64,000 nucleotides of DNA from Streptomyces cellostaticus. Lineage in GTDB: Bacteria > Actinomycetota > Actinomycetes > Streptomycetales > Streptomycetaceae. Each line of letters begins with the position of its first letter. Positions within the stretch are counted from its first letter, which is position 1. The notes beneath the pieces were generated by a model that did not search any database, was not told the origin of the DNA, and saw only the letters and a list, made by a program, of their open reading frames with translations. The DNA is taken from NCBI RefSeq assembly GCF_001513965.1, contig NZ_KQ948034.1, forward strand, positions 37,415 through 101,414. The letters are read 5' to 3'. Both the position numbers and the translations under genes were made by a program. This document shows, piece after piece, positions 53,427 to 62,321 of the stretch.

Positions 53427-53515
53427 TGAGGAGCCAGGGCGTCCATGGGACATGACCGAGCCCCCTGCCTGGGGATTCTCCGCCGGCAGGGGGCTCGGTG
53501 CAGCGATCGGCGCGG

Positions 53516-53725
53516 TCAGAAGGAGGCGCTGAAGCCGACCTGGTTGTACTGGCCGAGGGCGCCCAGCGCCTCGCCCTTGACGGCGTCGAGCTGGGACAGC
53601 AGGTCGGCGCTGCCGAGGGTCGTGGGGCCGGCGGTGACACTGGCCTCGGGGCTCAGGCCGCCGGAGACGTTGTCGAGTTCGGCGTCGGAGATCTCGAGGG
53701 TCTGAACCTGGTGAGCGGAGTTCAT
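53516..53725 (-). CDS. Orphan lanthipeptide-like (type A2-style) precursor peptide
   Basis: A 69-aa peptide: leader MNSAHQVQTLEISDAELDNV, then SGG (a GG-type protease site), then a core SPEASVTAGPTTLGSADLLS with Ser/Thr but no Cys. The ELDNVSGG leader end is typical of peptides annotated type A2 lantipeptide in Streptomyces. No LanM/LanB/peptidase gene is in the window, so maturation must be in trans or absent. RBS GAAGGGCAG. Confidence 0.6.
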   Translation of the reverse strand: MNSAHQVQTLEISDAELDNVSGGLSPEASVTAGPTTLGSADLLSQLDAVKGEALGALGQYNQVGFSASF

Positions 53726-54312
53726 GGGGAAACTGCCCTTCGCATGGGTGGTCCACAAGGGGAAGCGGCCTCGCTGGGGACAGACGGTCGGCCGCAGCCG
53801 CAGGCATGCGCCATCCTTTTCAGGACACCTTGGCGCGATCCCGACGGCGCGAGCGATCAAATCACGGAGAGCGCCGGGCATCCAGCCAACCGCCACTTGC
53901 TCCAGGCCAGTTGGCAGTGTCCGGTGACTCATCCGTGCGGGCACGCTCACGTATTGGGGGCAGTTCCTCTACATGCCGCGCCACACAGGCAGGCCACAGC
54001 TCTTGCCACCGCGGTGCCGACCAGGACAACTCCGCACCAACGGAACCCACCCGGCGCCCAGTTGCGTACACCCTGTGCAGATTCCGTTCACGGATGCATC
54101 CGCGTCCAGGAGCACGGGGCGTACGGGAGCAGGAAACGCTCCCCGCCTCCTCCAGTGAGCCCCCCAGCCGCCTGAGTCGGCGTAGCGCATGAACGCGGTG
54201 GTGGGGACTCTGACGGGCGGCAAGGCCGGGTCGGCACCGACCATTTAATTTCGATATTCATGGAATGTTCCCCCGAATGCCCGACAACCGCGCGTCCGCT
54301 CACCTTCGTTAG
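53726..54312. other. Gene-poor stretch
   Basis: These 587 bp carry only short open frames with no convincing RBS. An AT-rich pocket (TTTAATTTCGATATTCATGG, around 54244) stands out and may include a promoter. Confidence 0.4.
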
Positions 54313-54492
54313 GTGACCGTGACGCGATTGGACTGGCACGTAGCCGAAGATCATCCGACGACCGCACTGCGCTGGGACGGAGATGCGGACCACAAGTCGT
54401 GCTCCGACCTGCTCCATGATTTCCTGAGTAAGATCAACAGAATGGAAAATGAATATCGGCGGGCGATGACGGATTTGTACGGGGCCTCCTGA
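54313..54492 (+). CDS. Small hypothetical protein upstream of DUF2637 gene
   Basis: A 59-aa ORF starting VTVTRLDWHVAEDHPTTALR and ending MENEYRRAMTDLYGAS. The composition (charged, helix-forming) and lack of overlap with any other gene favour a real gene. Start is GTG 54313 or 54319, with weak RBS. It lies 31 bp before the next gene. Unknown function. Confidence 0.4.
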   Translation: MTVTRLDWHVAEDHPTTALRWDGDADHKSCSDLLHDFLSKINRMENEYRRAMTDLYGAS

Positions 54493-54523
54493 GGGAGAGC
54501 GCGGAGGATCCGGAGGATTATCG

Positions 54524-55174
54524 ATGGACAGGATTTACGACGACACCGGTCTCTACGACCCCGTCTGGAGCGTCCCCGAGCCGGACATCGCGCCGCCGAA
54601 CGACTGGGACCCGGTCGAAGAGCTGGCCCAGATACTGTCCACGACGGCGAGCGTGACCCCCGCTCCCACCCCACCGGACGTGCCGTCCCGTCACAGGAGC
54701 AGCCGTCGTCGCCTGCGTCAGGAATCTCATCTCCTCGACGGCGGCCGGCGCACCGCTCACGTCACGCTGCTGATCGCCATGGTCTCGCTGTGCGCGGTGT
54801 GCATGCTGGGATGGTCCGTCTCGTATTCCTACGGCCAACTGCGCGGGATCGCCTCGTCCGTGCTGCCCATGAGATTGGCGCAATGCTGGCCGCTGACGGT
54901 GTACGGGCCGTGGTTCGTGGCCGCTCTCTCCGTTCTGCGGGCCACCGTTCAGCGGCGGAGTGCGCGGCGTTCCTGGTGCGTTGTGGTCACCGCCTCCGCG
55001 ATGGCCGTGGCGTTGTGCGTCAGTAACGCGTCCCATGCCGTGCTTTCGTCAGTGATCTACGGAATTCCGCCGGTCACCGCTCTGGTGTGCTTCGGGGAAC
55101 TCGTCGGCCAGATCTCGGCCAAGAGCCGGCCCCGGCACGCCACACATACCGATCGGCCGATTTCCAAGCCGTGA
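54524..55174 (+). CDS. DUF2637 integral membrane protein (SpdB-like)
   Basis: A 216-aa protein: acidic cytoplasmic N-terminus (residues 1-70), then four helices (HVTLLIAMVSLCAVCMLGWSVSYSYG, WPLTVYGPWFVAALSVLRA, WCVVVTASAMAVALCVSN, VIYGIPPVTALVCFGELVG). The Trp-Pro turn and VSYSYGQLRG after helix 1 fit the DUF2637 family found in Streptomyces plasmids and chromosomes. RBS GGAGG. Possibly plasmid-spread (spd) origin. Confidence 0.7.
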   Translation: MDRIYDDTGLYDPVWSVPEPDIAPPNDWDPVEELAQILSTTASVTPAPTPPDVPSRHRSSRRRLRQESHLLDGGRRTAHVTLLIAMVSLCAVCMLGWSVSYSYGQLRGIASSVLPMRLAQCWPLTVYGPWFVAALSVLRATVQRRSARRSWCVVVTASAMAVALCVSNASHAVLSSVIYGIPPVTALVCFGELVGQISAKSRPRHATHTDRPISKP

Positions 55175-55287
55175 GAGGCCGCGAAAGTCGTTTAAGCCGT
55201 TTAAGTCGTGAAAGATGTGAGGCCGTGACGGCGTGAAAAAGCCGTGAGGCGGGGAAAGCCGTGGAGGGGCTGCGCGGGCGGAGCGCG

Positions 55288-55800
55288 TCAGTCCGCGGGG
55301 CGATCGGCCGGACGTTCGATCAGGTGCTTGAACGCATCCAGGTTCCGCGTCGGCTCCCCGCGGGACACCCGCCACGCGTACTCCTTGCGGATCGCGGAGG
55401 CGAAACCCAGCTCCAGCAGGGTGTTGAAGGCACCGTCGGCCGCCTCCAGGACCTGGCCGAGGAGGCGGTCGATCTCCTCGGCGGTGACGGCGGTCAGAGG
55501 CAGGCGGGCGGTGACGTAGATGTCGCCGAGGCGGTCGACGGCGTAACTCACGCTGTACAGCTTGAGGTTGCGCTCCAGCAGCCAGCGGTGGACGCCCGCC
55601 TCGTTCTCGTCGGGGTGGCGGATGACGAAGGCGTTCAGGGAGAGGGTGTGGCGGCCCACCAGGAGGCTGACGGTCGTGGAGAGCTTGCGGGTGCCGGGGA
55701 GTTTGACGACGTAGTTGCCGGGCTCCGGGCTCTCCCACTCCAGTTCGGCGTCCTTCAGGACACCCTCGACGACCTGCGCGCCCTTCGCCACATCACCCAT
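55288..55800 (-). CDS. YbjN domain-containing protein
   Basis: A 170-aa protein: MGDVAKGAQVVEGVLKDAELEWESPEPGNYVVKLPG, TLSLNAFVIRHPDENEAGVHRWLLERNLKLYSVSYAVDRLGDIYVTARLPL and EIDRLLGQVLEAADGAFNTLLELG. YbjN folds like type III secretion chaperones; role in actinobacteria is unclear. ATG 55800 has TACGCT 6 nt before it (leaderless) and overlaps the mshA stop by 8 bp, the usual Streptomyces arrangement. Confidence 0.82.
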   Translation of the reverse strand: MGDVAKGAQVVEGVLKDAELEWESPEPGNYVVKLPGTRKLSTTVSLLVGRHTLSLNAFVIRHPDENEAGVHRWLLERNLKLYSVSYAVDRLGDIYVTARLPLTAVTAEEIDRLLGQVLEAADGAFNTLLELGFASAIRKEYAWRVSRGEPTRNLDAFKHLIERPADRPAD

Positions 55801-57130
55801 GCTGGGAGCGTACGCGACGGCGGTGCGACTGCGTCGCCGCCGTGTACACGTCGGCGGTGGCGGCCGCCGACCTGTCCCAGCCGAAGGACTGCGCGTGCCG
55901 GGCTGCGGCAGCACCCATGCTCGCGGGCAACGACGGTTCGTCGGCGAGACGGCGCAGCACGCGCGCGTAGTCGGCCGGGTTGTGGCCCTCCACGAGGAAG
56001 CCGGTGACGCCGTCGCGTACGGCCACCGGAAGGCCGCCGACCGCTGCGGCGAGCACCGGTGTCCCGGCCGCCTGGGCCTCTATGGCGACCAGGCCGAAGG
56101 ACTCGCTGTAGGAGGGCATGACGAGGACGGACGCGGCCCGGAACCAGTCGGCGAGCTGCTCCTGGCCGACCGGCGGGCGGAACCGTACGACGTCCGAGAC
56201 GCCGAGCCGGGCGGCGAGCTTCTGCAGGCCCTCGGGCTTGGCGAGGCCGCTGCCGCTCGGGCCGCCGACGACGGGTACGACGATCCGGGAGCGCAGCTCG
56301 GGACGCTCGTCCAGCAGGGCGGCCACGGCCCGGAGCAGGATGTCCGGGGCCTTGAGGGGCTGTATGCGGCCCGCGAAGAGCGGGATCAGGGCGTCCTCGG
56401 GGAGGCCGAGGCGGGCGCGGGCGGCGGCGCGGCCGTCGGCGGGGCGGAAGCGGTCGAGGTTCACGCCGGGATGGACCACGGCGACCTTGGCGGGGTCGGC
56501 CGCGTAGTGCCGGACGAGTTCGTCGGCCTCTTCGGCGGTGTTGGCGATGAGCCGGTCGGCGGCGGCGACGATCTGGGTCTCGCCGATGACGCGGGCGGCG
56601 GGCTCGGGCGTGTCGCCGTCGGCCAGGTTGGCGTTCTTGACCTTGGCCATGGTGTGCATGGCGTGCACCAGGGGCACACCCCAGCGCTGGGCGGCGAGCC
56701 AGCCGACGTGGCCGGAGAGCCAGTAGTGGGAGTGGACGAGGTCGTAGTGGCCGGGGCGGTGGCCGGCCCAGGCCTGCATGACGCCGTGCGTGAAGGCGCA
56801 CAGCTGGGCCGGGAGGTCCTCCTTGGCGAGGCCCTCGTAGGGGCCGGCGTCGATGTGCCGGACGAGGACGCCGGGGGCGAGCTGGACCGTGGGCGGCAGG
56901 CCGCCCGCGGTCGCCCGGGTGAAGATCTCGACCTCGATGTTGATCGCGGCCAGGCGCTGGGCCAGCTCCACGATGTAGACGTTCATGCCGCCGGCGTCAC
57001 CGGTGCCGGGTTGGTGGAGCGGTGAGGTGTGCACGGAGAGCATGGCGACGCGGCGGGGTCTGCGGTGCAGCCTGAGCCGCGAGGGAGCCGCCGGAGAGCG
57101 TCGCCCGAGCCTGCTGACGTACTGGCTCAC
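55793..57130 (-). CDS. mshA: D-inositol-3-phosphate glycosyltransferase (mycothiol synthesis)
   Basis: A 445-aa GT4 enzyme. It shows VAMLSVHTSPLHQPGTGDAGGMNVYIVELAQRLA, YDLVHSHYWLSGHVG, GRIQPLKAPDILLRA, and the E-x7-E motif YSESFGLVAIEAQAAGTPVLAA. It links UDP-GlcNAc to inositol-3-phosphate in the first committed step of mycothiol synthesis. GTG 57130 is placed behind AAGGAGG; an open frame to 57217 is longer but without RBS. Confidence 0.93.
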   Translation of the reverse strand: MSQYVSRLGRRSPAAPSRLRLHRRPRRVAMLSVHTSPLHQPGTGDAGGMNVYIVELAQRLAAINIEVEIFTRATAGGLPPTVQLAPGVLVRHIDAGPYEGLAKEDLPAQLCAFTHGVMQAWAGHRPGHYDLVHSHYWLSGHVGWLAAQRWGVPLVHAMHTMAKVKNANLADGDTPEPAARVIGETQIVAAADRLIANTAEEADELVRHYAADPAKVAVVHPGVNLDRFRPADGRAAARARLGLPEDALIPLFAGRIQPLKAPDILLRAVAALLDERPELRSRIVVPVVGGPSGSGLAKPEGLQKLAARLGVSDVVRFRPPVGQEQLADWFRAASVLVMPSYSESFGLVAIEAQAAGTPVLAAAVGGLPVAVRDGVTGFLVEGHNPADYARVLRRLADEPSLPASMGAAAARHAQSFGWDRSAAATADVYTAATQSHRRRVRSQHG

Positions 57131-57365
57131 GTGGCGTTCCTCCTTGCTGCGGGCATGCCGGCCGGAGGGCCGTCCGCGCCCTCCGAAGGGAGGCAACAGC
57201 GGGCGGGTGCCCGCCATTTCCCGAACAAGCGACTTTACTCAATCATGACCTTTGATCGCTCAACCGTTCGATGCCGGGTCACGCGACCGGCCGGCTCGCC
57301 AGGCGTCCAGCCGGGGGACAGACCGGCATGCTCATGACCGTCGCTTGACCGGCCGGAAAGCGGAC

Positions 57366-57965
57366 CACCGCGATCGCGGGCACCGCAACCGCCCTGATCA
57401 CAGCCGACGGCAGCATCGTCGTCACCCTGCGCCGCAAAGCAGCACACCGCACACGCTGACCCGCCCACGGCCCACGCAGACCCCGCGGGCCACCCCACGC
57501 CGACGGCGAGCAGCACCCCGTCACCCGCCCGCGGCCGCACCCACCTCGCCGAAACCCGCGCGGGCAACAGCACCCCGACCATCGCAGGCACCACGGCCGC
57601 CCTGATCACAGCCGACGGCAGCATCGCCGTCCCCCAGCGCCGCAAAGCAGCACACCGCACACGCTGACCCGCCCACGGCCCACGCAGACCCCGCGGCCCG
57701 CCCCCACACCGGCAGCAAGCAGCACCCCGTCACCCGCCCCCGGCCGCACCCACCTCGCCGAAACCCGCGCGGGCAACAGCACCCCGGCCATCGCGGGCAC
57801 CACGGCCGCCCTGATCACAGCCGACGGCGTCACCCTGCGCCGCAAAGCAGCACACCACTCGCACTGATCCACCCGCGGCCCGCACGGACCCGGCGGCCCG
57901 CCCCCACACCAGCGGCGAGCAGCGCCCGTCGACGGCTGCACCCACCTCGCCGAAACCCGGCGAAC
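57366..57965. repeat. Three-copy 208/209-bp tandem repeat
   Basis: Units start at 57373, 57581 and 57790. Copies 1 and 2 are over 90% identical by eye; copy 3 is more diverged and slightly shorter. Each carries GCCCTGATCACAGCCGACGG and CACCTCGCCGAAACCCG. On the plus strand each unit can encode a similar tail (ALITADGSIVVTLRRKAAHR) ending in TGA, but the unit length shifts the frame. It fills the 57.1-58.0 kb gap between mshA and the methyltransferase. Confidence 0.9.
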
Positions 57966-58000
57966 GGCCCGGCCGGCAGCGTCCGCATACCCTCGTACGT

Positions 58001-58816
58001 ATGACAGCCCGCGCGACGACCCGCCCCGTGGGAACGGTGACGCGCGGGACGACCAACCCCAATCGGCTGCGGCGTATGGACCGCTGGATCGCGGCCACGC
58101 ACGGTGCCGAGCTCAGGCGTGCCCAGGATCCGGTGGCGGTCGACCTCGGGTACGGGGCGGCGCCCTGGACCGCCGTCGAACTGCTCGGCCGGCTGCGTAC
58201 CGTCGCCCCGCGCGCGCGAGTGGTCGGCGTCGAGATCGAGCCGGAGCGGGTCGCGGCGGCTCGGCCGTACGAGCGGGACGGGCTGGCTTTCCGGCACGGT
58301 GGCTTCGAGGTCCCCGTCACCGGGCGCCCGCTGCTCGTGCGGGCCGCCAACGTGCTGCGGCAGTACGACGAGGACGAGGTCGCCGCCGTGTGGCAGCGGC
58401 TGTGCGCACGGCTCGCCCCGGCCGCGGGCGGCTCGCGCGGGGGCCTGCTGGTCGAGGGGACGTGCGACGAGATCGGGCGGCGGCACGTGTGGGTGGCGCT
58501 CGGCCCGGAGGGACCGCGGACGGTGACCTTCGCGACCCGGCTCGGCTCCCTGGAACGCCCCTCGGACCTTGCCGAACGGCTGCCGAAGGCGCTGATCCAC
58601 CGCAATGTTCCCGGCGAGCCGGTGCACACCTTCCTGCGCGACTTCGACCGCGCCTGGGCCGCCGCCGCGCCCTACGCCTCCTACGGCGCCCGCCAGCGCT
58701 GGATCCGCGCGGTGCGCGACCTGAGGGCCGACTGGCCGGTGACGGACTCGCCGGCGCGCTGGCGGCAGGGGGAAGTGACCGTGGCGTGGGGGGCGTTGGC
58801 GCCGGGCACCCGCTGA
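58001..58816 (+). CDS. Class I SAM-dependent methyltransferase
   Basis: A 271-aa protein with VAVDLGYGAAPWTAVELLGRL as SAM motif I and VVGVEIEPERVAAARPY as motif II; motif III region is GLLVEGTCDEIGRRHVWVAL. Substrate unknown. ATG 58001 is preceded by TACCCT at 7 nt, a leaderless promoter directly abutting the tandem-repeat array. Standard Streptomyces neighbour of mshA. Confidence 0.8.
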   Translation: MTARATTRPVGTVTRGTTNPNRLRRMDRWIAATHGAELRRAQDPVAVDLGYGAAPWTAVELLGRLRTVAPRARVVGVEIEPERVAAARPYERDGLAFRHGGFEVPVTGRPLLVRAANVLRQYDEDEVAAVWQRLCARLAPAAGGSRGGLLVEGTCDEIGRRHVWVALGPEGPRTVTFATRLGSLERPSDLAERLPKALIHRNVPGEPVHTFLRDFDRAWAAAAPYASYGARQRWIRAVRDLRADWPVTDSPARWRQGEVTVAWGALAPGTR

Positions 58817-59031
58817 GCACCCGGGGCCGCCACCAGCCGAGGGAACGATCTCCCCGCTTGGTACGTCACATCGGCGAGGTGATCGTCGTAGGCGGCGGGG
58901 GCAGGGGGAAGCGCGCGGAGCGGGCGGGGCGAAAATCCGACTTCCGATGACCTCTGTCGCTTTGCGCCTGTCCGTGGCACGATCCCTCAGGCGACCACAA
59001 GTTACTGACGGTAAATCAGTTTGGGGGACGT

Positions 59032-60117
59032 ATGGGTACGGGCAAGCGCGGCCTGCTCATGGCTGCCGTGACCGTGGTCTGCGCGGTGACCGTGCTGGCC
59101 GCACCCGGCACGGCGTTCGCCGCCCCGAAGCCCACCCCGAGTACGAGCGCGACGCCGAGCGCGTCCCCGACTCCCCCGCCCGACAAGGATCTTGAGAAGG
59201 TCCGCGAGAAGCTCGACAAGCTCTACCACGACGCGGCCGTGGCCACCGACGCCTACAACGCGGCCGAGGAGAAGGCGAAGCAGCAGTCCGCCCGGATCGT
59301 CGCGCTGGCCAAGAAGATCGTCGAGGGGCAGCAGAAGCTGGAGCAGCTCAAGGACCAGGCGGGCGCGGCGGCCCGGGCGCAGTACCGCAGCGGCGGACTG
59401 CCACCCACGGCCCAGTTCCTGCTCAGCGACGACCCGCAGCAGTTCATCGACGGGGCCGGGACGGTGCTCAACGGCCAGCGGGCGACCGACAAGCTGATCA
59501 CCGAAATGACCCGCACCCAGAAGGACTTGCAGAGCTACGCCGACGACGCCTCCGCCGAGTGGCAGAAGCTGGAGGCGGGCCGCAAGGCCAAGGCGGCCGC
59601 CAAGAAGAAGGTCGAGCAGCAGATCACCGAGGCCGAGCAGCTCGAATCCCGGCTGGAGAAGAAGCAGAAGGAGCGGCTCGCCCAGCTGGAGCAGGAGGCC
59701 GCCTACAAGGCGCAGACCTCCTGGCTGGACACCGGCATCCTCAAGGAGATCAACGCCAAGGCCTCCGAGCAGGGCAAGAAGGCGGTCGAGTTCGCCTCGG
59801 CCCAGCTGGGCAAGCCGTATGTGTGGGGCGCCGAGGGGCCCCTCTCCTACGACTGCTCGGGCCTGACCTCCCAGGCCTGGGAGAAGGCCGGCCACCCCAT
59901 CCCGCGCACCTCGCAGGAGCAGTGGAAGCAGCTCAAGCACGTCGACATCAAGGACATGCGCCCCGGCGACCTCATCATCTACTTCGACGACGCCAGCCAC
60001 GTCGCGATGTACGTGGGCGACGGCGCGATCATCCACGCCCCGCGACCGGGGCGGACGGTCACGGTCGCGGGCGCAGGCTCGATGCCGATCCTGGGGGTCG
60101 TACGGCCGGACGCGTGA
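59032..60117 (+). CDS. Secreted NlpC/P60 peptidoglycan endopeptidase
   Basis: A 361-aa protein: signal peptide (about residues 1-31), Pro/Thr linker, long coiled coil (residues ~45-230, LEKVREKLDKLYHDAAVATD...), then the NlpC/P60 domain: Cys in YDCSGLTSQAW, His in ASHVAMYVGDG, third polar His in IIHAPRPG. It cuts gamma-D-Glu-DAP bonds; the coiled coil likely self-inhibits, as in RipA. RBS GGGGGA. No c-di-AMP riboswitch was found upstream. Confidence 0.92.
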   Translation: MGTGKRGLLMAAVTVVCAVTVLAAPGTAFAAPKPTPSTSATPSASPTPPPDKDLEKVREKLDKLYHDAAVATDAYNAAEEKAKQQSARIVALAKKIVEGQQKLEQLKDQAGAAARAQYRSGGLPPTAQFLLSDDPQQFIDGAGTVLNGQRATDKLITEMTRTQKDLQSYADDASAEWQKLEAGRKAKAAAKKKVEQQITEAEQLESRLEKKQKERLAQLEQEAAYKAQTSWLDTGILKEINAKASEQGKKAVEFASAQLGKPYVWGAEGPLSYDCSGLTSQAWEKAGHPIPRTSQEQWKQLKHVDIKDMRPGDLIIYFDDASHVAMYVGDGAIIHAPRPGRTVTVAGAGSMPILGVVRPDA

Positions 60118-60165
60118 GCGTCCTGCGCCCGTGTGCGTGACCTTCGTACGGCCGGACGCGTGAGC
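60098..60165 (+). repeat. 22-bp direct repeat at the NlpC/P60 gene end
   Basis: TCGTACGGCCGGACGCGTGA (extended to 22 bp) occurs at 60098 and again at 60144, outside the gene. The first copy encodes the last residues VRPDA plus stop, so the second duplicates the gene end. Confidence 0.9.
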
Positions 60166-60451
60166 CAGGTCATGTGACGGCCCCCACGCGCCGCGGCGGC
60201 CCCTGCCATGTGACCCACCGCACGCCCAACCCCCGCCCCCACCGGGGCGGTACGTGAGCTTCGTCATCCCCGCTCCCCGGGCAGCCTGTCCAACTGCGGT
60301 AGGGAACGCGGCATATGACAGGGGTCTGCGCGGGAGCGGCGCGGCTCACACCATTCCATCGGGGTGGGCAGTACCGCTATGGTCACCCGACGGTGGGTCG
60401 AGGTCCCTCGCCCCGCCCATGCCCTCGGGGGGAGGGAAGGAACCCAAGACG
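60166..60451. other. Upstream region of REC-PP2C gene
   Basis: About 290 bp without a credible ORF; it should hold the promoter of the next gene. No strong structure noted. Confidence 0.4.
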
Positions 60452-61750
60452 ATGCCCGTACCCATACCGCGGCAGAGAGCCATCCCGGCCGTGGAGAGTG
60501 GTCAGGCGCAGGCCGCCGCCCAAGGCGGCCCCCTCAAGGAAGAGGCTCACCGGAGCGCCACGGCCAGTACCGCCAACGGCACCACTCTCACCCTGCTCTT
60601 GATCGAGGACGATCCGGCCGGCTCGCCGATCGTGCCCGAACTGCTGGACCCCTCCGGCAAGCCGGTCCGCGTGCGCACCGCCCGCAACCTCACCGAGGCC
60701 GAGCGGCTGCTCACCGACGACGTCCACTGCATCCTGCTGGACCTCGCGCTCCCGGCGCCCGGCGGCAGCGGGGGCGACGACGAGCTGGCCGTGCTCAAGC
60801 ACGTGCTGGAGCTCGCGCCCCGGCACGCCGTGCTCGCGCTGACCGCCTCCGGCGACGCCGAGCGCGGCGCCGAGGCCGTGCGCGTGGGCGCCCAGGACTA
60901 CCTTTTCCGGGACGAACTGGACGGCCGCCTGCTCAGCCGTGCCATCCGCTACGCGGTCGAGCGCAAGCGCTCCGACACCGCCGAGCGGCGGCTGGCCGAG
61001 GGCCGGCTGCGCGCCCAGGAGAACCGCCGCCTCGAGCGCGGGCTGCTGCCCACGCCGCTGCTGGAGGGCTCCGCGCTGCGCTTCGCCGCCCGCTACCGCC
61101 CCGGCCGCTCCCGGGCCCTGCTCGGCGGCGACTTCTACGACGCCGTCCGCACCCCGGACGGCACCGTGCACGCCATGATCGGCGATGTCTGCGGCCACGG
61201 CCCGGACGAGGCCGCGCTCGGCGTGGAACTGCGCATCGCCTGGCGGGCGCTGACGCTGGCCGGGCTGTCCGGGGACGAGCTGCTGGGCACGCTCCAGGAG
61301 GTGCTGGAGCACGAGCGCGCGGACGAGGAGATCTTCGCGACGGTGTGCACGGTGGACATAGCCCCGGACGGCCGCCGGGCGGGCCTGTGCCTGGCCGGCC
61401 ATCCGTCCCCGCTGATCGCCCGCCCCGGCCGCATCGCCGAACTGCTGCCGTACGACAACAACGGCCCCGCCCTCGGCCTGCTCCCCGGCGCCCGCTGGCC
61501 GCGGATGCAGGTGGAGCTGGGTGCCGAGTGGAGCCTGATGCTCTACACCGACGGCCTGATCGAGGGCCGGGTCGGCACGGACGGGGAGCGCCTGGGCCAG
61601 GACGGCATGGTGGACATGATCCGCCGCCAGCTCTCCGAGGGTCTGCGGGGTGAGGAGTTGCTGCGGGCCGCGGTGAGCGAGGTCCGTGACCTCAACGGGG
61701 GCGAGCTGACGGACGACGTCGCGGTGGTCCTGCTGGACCGGACCGGCTGA
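60452..61750 (+). CDS. Response regulator with PP2C/SpoIIE phosphatase output
   Basis: A 432-aa protein. A REC domain (residues ~45-175: LTLLLIEDDPAG, phospho-acceptor Asp in CILLDLALPAPG, AQDYLFRDELDGRLL) is followed by a coiled linker and a SpoIIE domain: LLGGDFYDAVRTPDGTVHAMIGDVCGHGPDEAALG, LMLYTDGLIEGR, GGELTDDVAVVLLDR. It probably dephosphorylates an anti-sigma-factor antagonist when phosphorylated; partner not in the window. ATG 60452 follows GGAAGGAAC. Confidence 0.88.
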   Translation: MPVPIPRQRAIPAVESGQAQAAAQGGPLKEEAHRSATASTANGTTLTLLLIEDDPAGSPIVPELLDPSGKPVRVRTARNLTEAERLLTDDVHCILLDLALPAPGGSGGDDELAVLKHVLELAPRHAVLALTASGDAERGAEAVRVGAQDYLFRDELDGRLLSRAIRYAVERKRSDTAERRLAEGRLRAQENRRLERGLLPTPLLEGSALRFAARYRPGRSRALLGGDFYDAVRTPDGTVHAMIGDVCGHGPDEAALGVELRIAWRALTLAGLSGDELLGTLQEVLEHERADEEIFATVCTVDIAPDGRRAGLCLAGHPSPLIARPGRIAELLPYDNNGPALGLLPGARWPRMQVELGAEWSLMLYTDGLIEGRVGTDGERLGQDGMVDMIRRQLSEGLRGEELLRAAVSEVRDLNGGELTDDVAVVLLDRTG

Positions 61751-61807
61751 GCGGAGACCCGCCGTTCAGGGATCCGCCGTAGGCCGACTGCCGGTCCGCC
61801 GTAGCTG

Positions 61808-61857
61808 ATCGCGCTCACGCGGCGGAGCCGCATATCAGACACAGCCCCGCGCCCCTT
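61808..61857. repeat. Dispersed intergenic repeat, copy 2
   Basis: About 50 bp with CACGCGGCGGAGCCGCATAT, matching 20999-21047 at roughly 43 of 50 positions. Here it is followed by a GCGCCCCTTTGGGGCGC hairpin that may terminate both convergent genes. Confidence 0.85.
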
Positions 61858-61867
61858 TGGGGCGCCG

Positions 61868-62224
61868 TTACCGGCCGCCGTTCCAGGGCCCGTACGGGCC
61901 GTCGCTGCTGCTTCCGCCGCGGCGGCGGCCCCAGCCGCTGCCGCCGGAGGCCTGCTTGAGCGCGGGGCGTACGTCCACGATGTAGACGATGCTCGCGACC
62001 ACGCCGGCGATCGGCAGGATGGACAGGATCGAGAACAGATAGCTGACCACCAGCGCGATGCCGAGGATGATCAGCCAGAAGACCTTGTTCTGCTTGTCGG
62101 CCGCGCGGAAGGCGTCCTCGCGCCGGAACGCGGCGTCGAAGAGCCCGAACGCGGCGAGGGCCATCAGGACGATCTTCAAGATCCCCATGAACCCCGCGAA
62201 GCCCAACATCAGCATGCTGTCCAC
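61868..62224 (-). CDS. DUF2516 small membrane protein
   Basis: A 118-aa protein: LGFAGFMGILKIVLMALAAFGLFDAAFRREDAFRAADKQNKVFWLIILGIALVV, then SILPIAGVVASIVYIVDVRPALKQ and a Gly/Arg/Ser-rich tail. The helix pairs and the DAFRAADKQTK-like loop match DUF2516. GTG 62224 after GGGAGAGAG is used. Downstream of the HBHA-like gene in one direction. Confidence 0.82.
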   Translation of the reverse strand: MDSMLMLGFAGFMGILKIVLMALAAFGLFDAAFRREDAFRAADKQNKVFWLIILGIALVVSYLFSILSILPIAGVVASIVYIVDVRPALKQASGGSGWGRRRGGSSSDGPYGPWNGGR

Positions 62225-62321
62225 CGCCCGCTCTCTCCCGATCCGTACGCCGCCACCGTACCCATAGAACGGGCCGGACACCCCATAGGTGCCCGGCCCG
62301 TACCTGCCTGGTCGGCCATGC

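Noticed and set aside
54088..54264. Minus-strand ORF starting MNIEIKWSVP as a RiPP precursor
   Set aside because: The start sits in an AT-rich pocket without a proper SD, and the rest is Pro/Arg-rich out-of-frame sequence.
57366..57965. CRISPR array
   Set aside because: Units are 208-209 bp with no spacers of constant length, and no cas genes occur in the window.
58817..59031. c-di-AMP (ydaO-type) riboswitch before the NlpC/P60 gene
   Set aside because: Such switches precede many wall-hydrolase genes, but the 215-bp gap lacks the conserved core segments I would expect.
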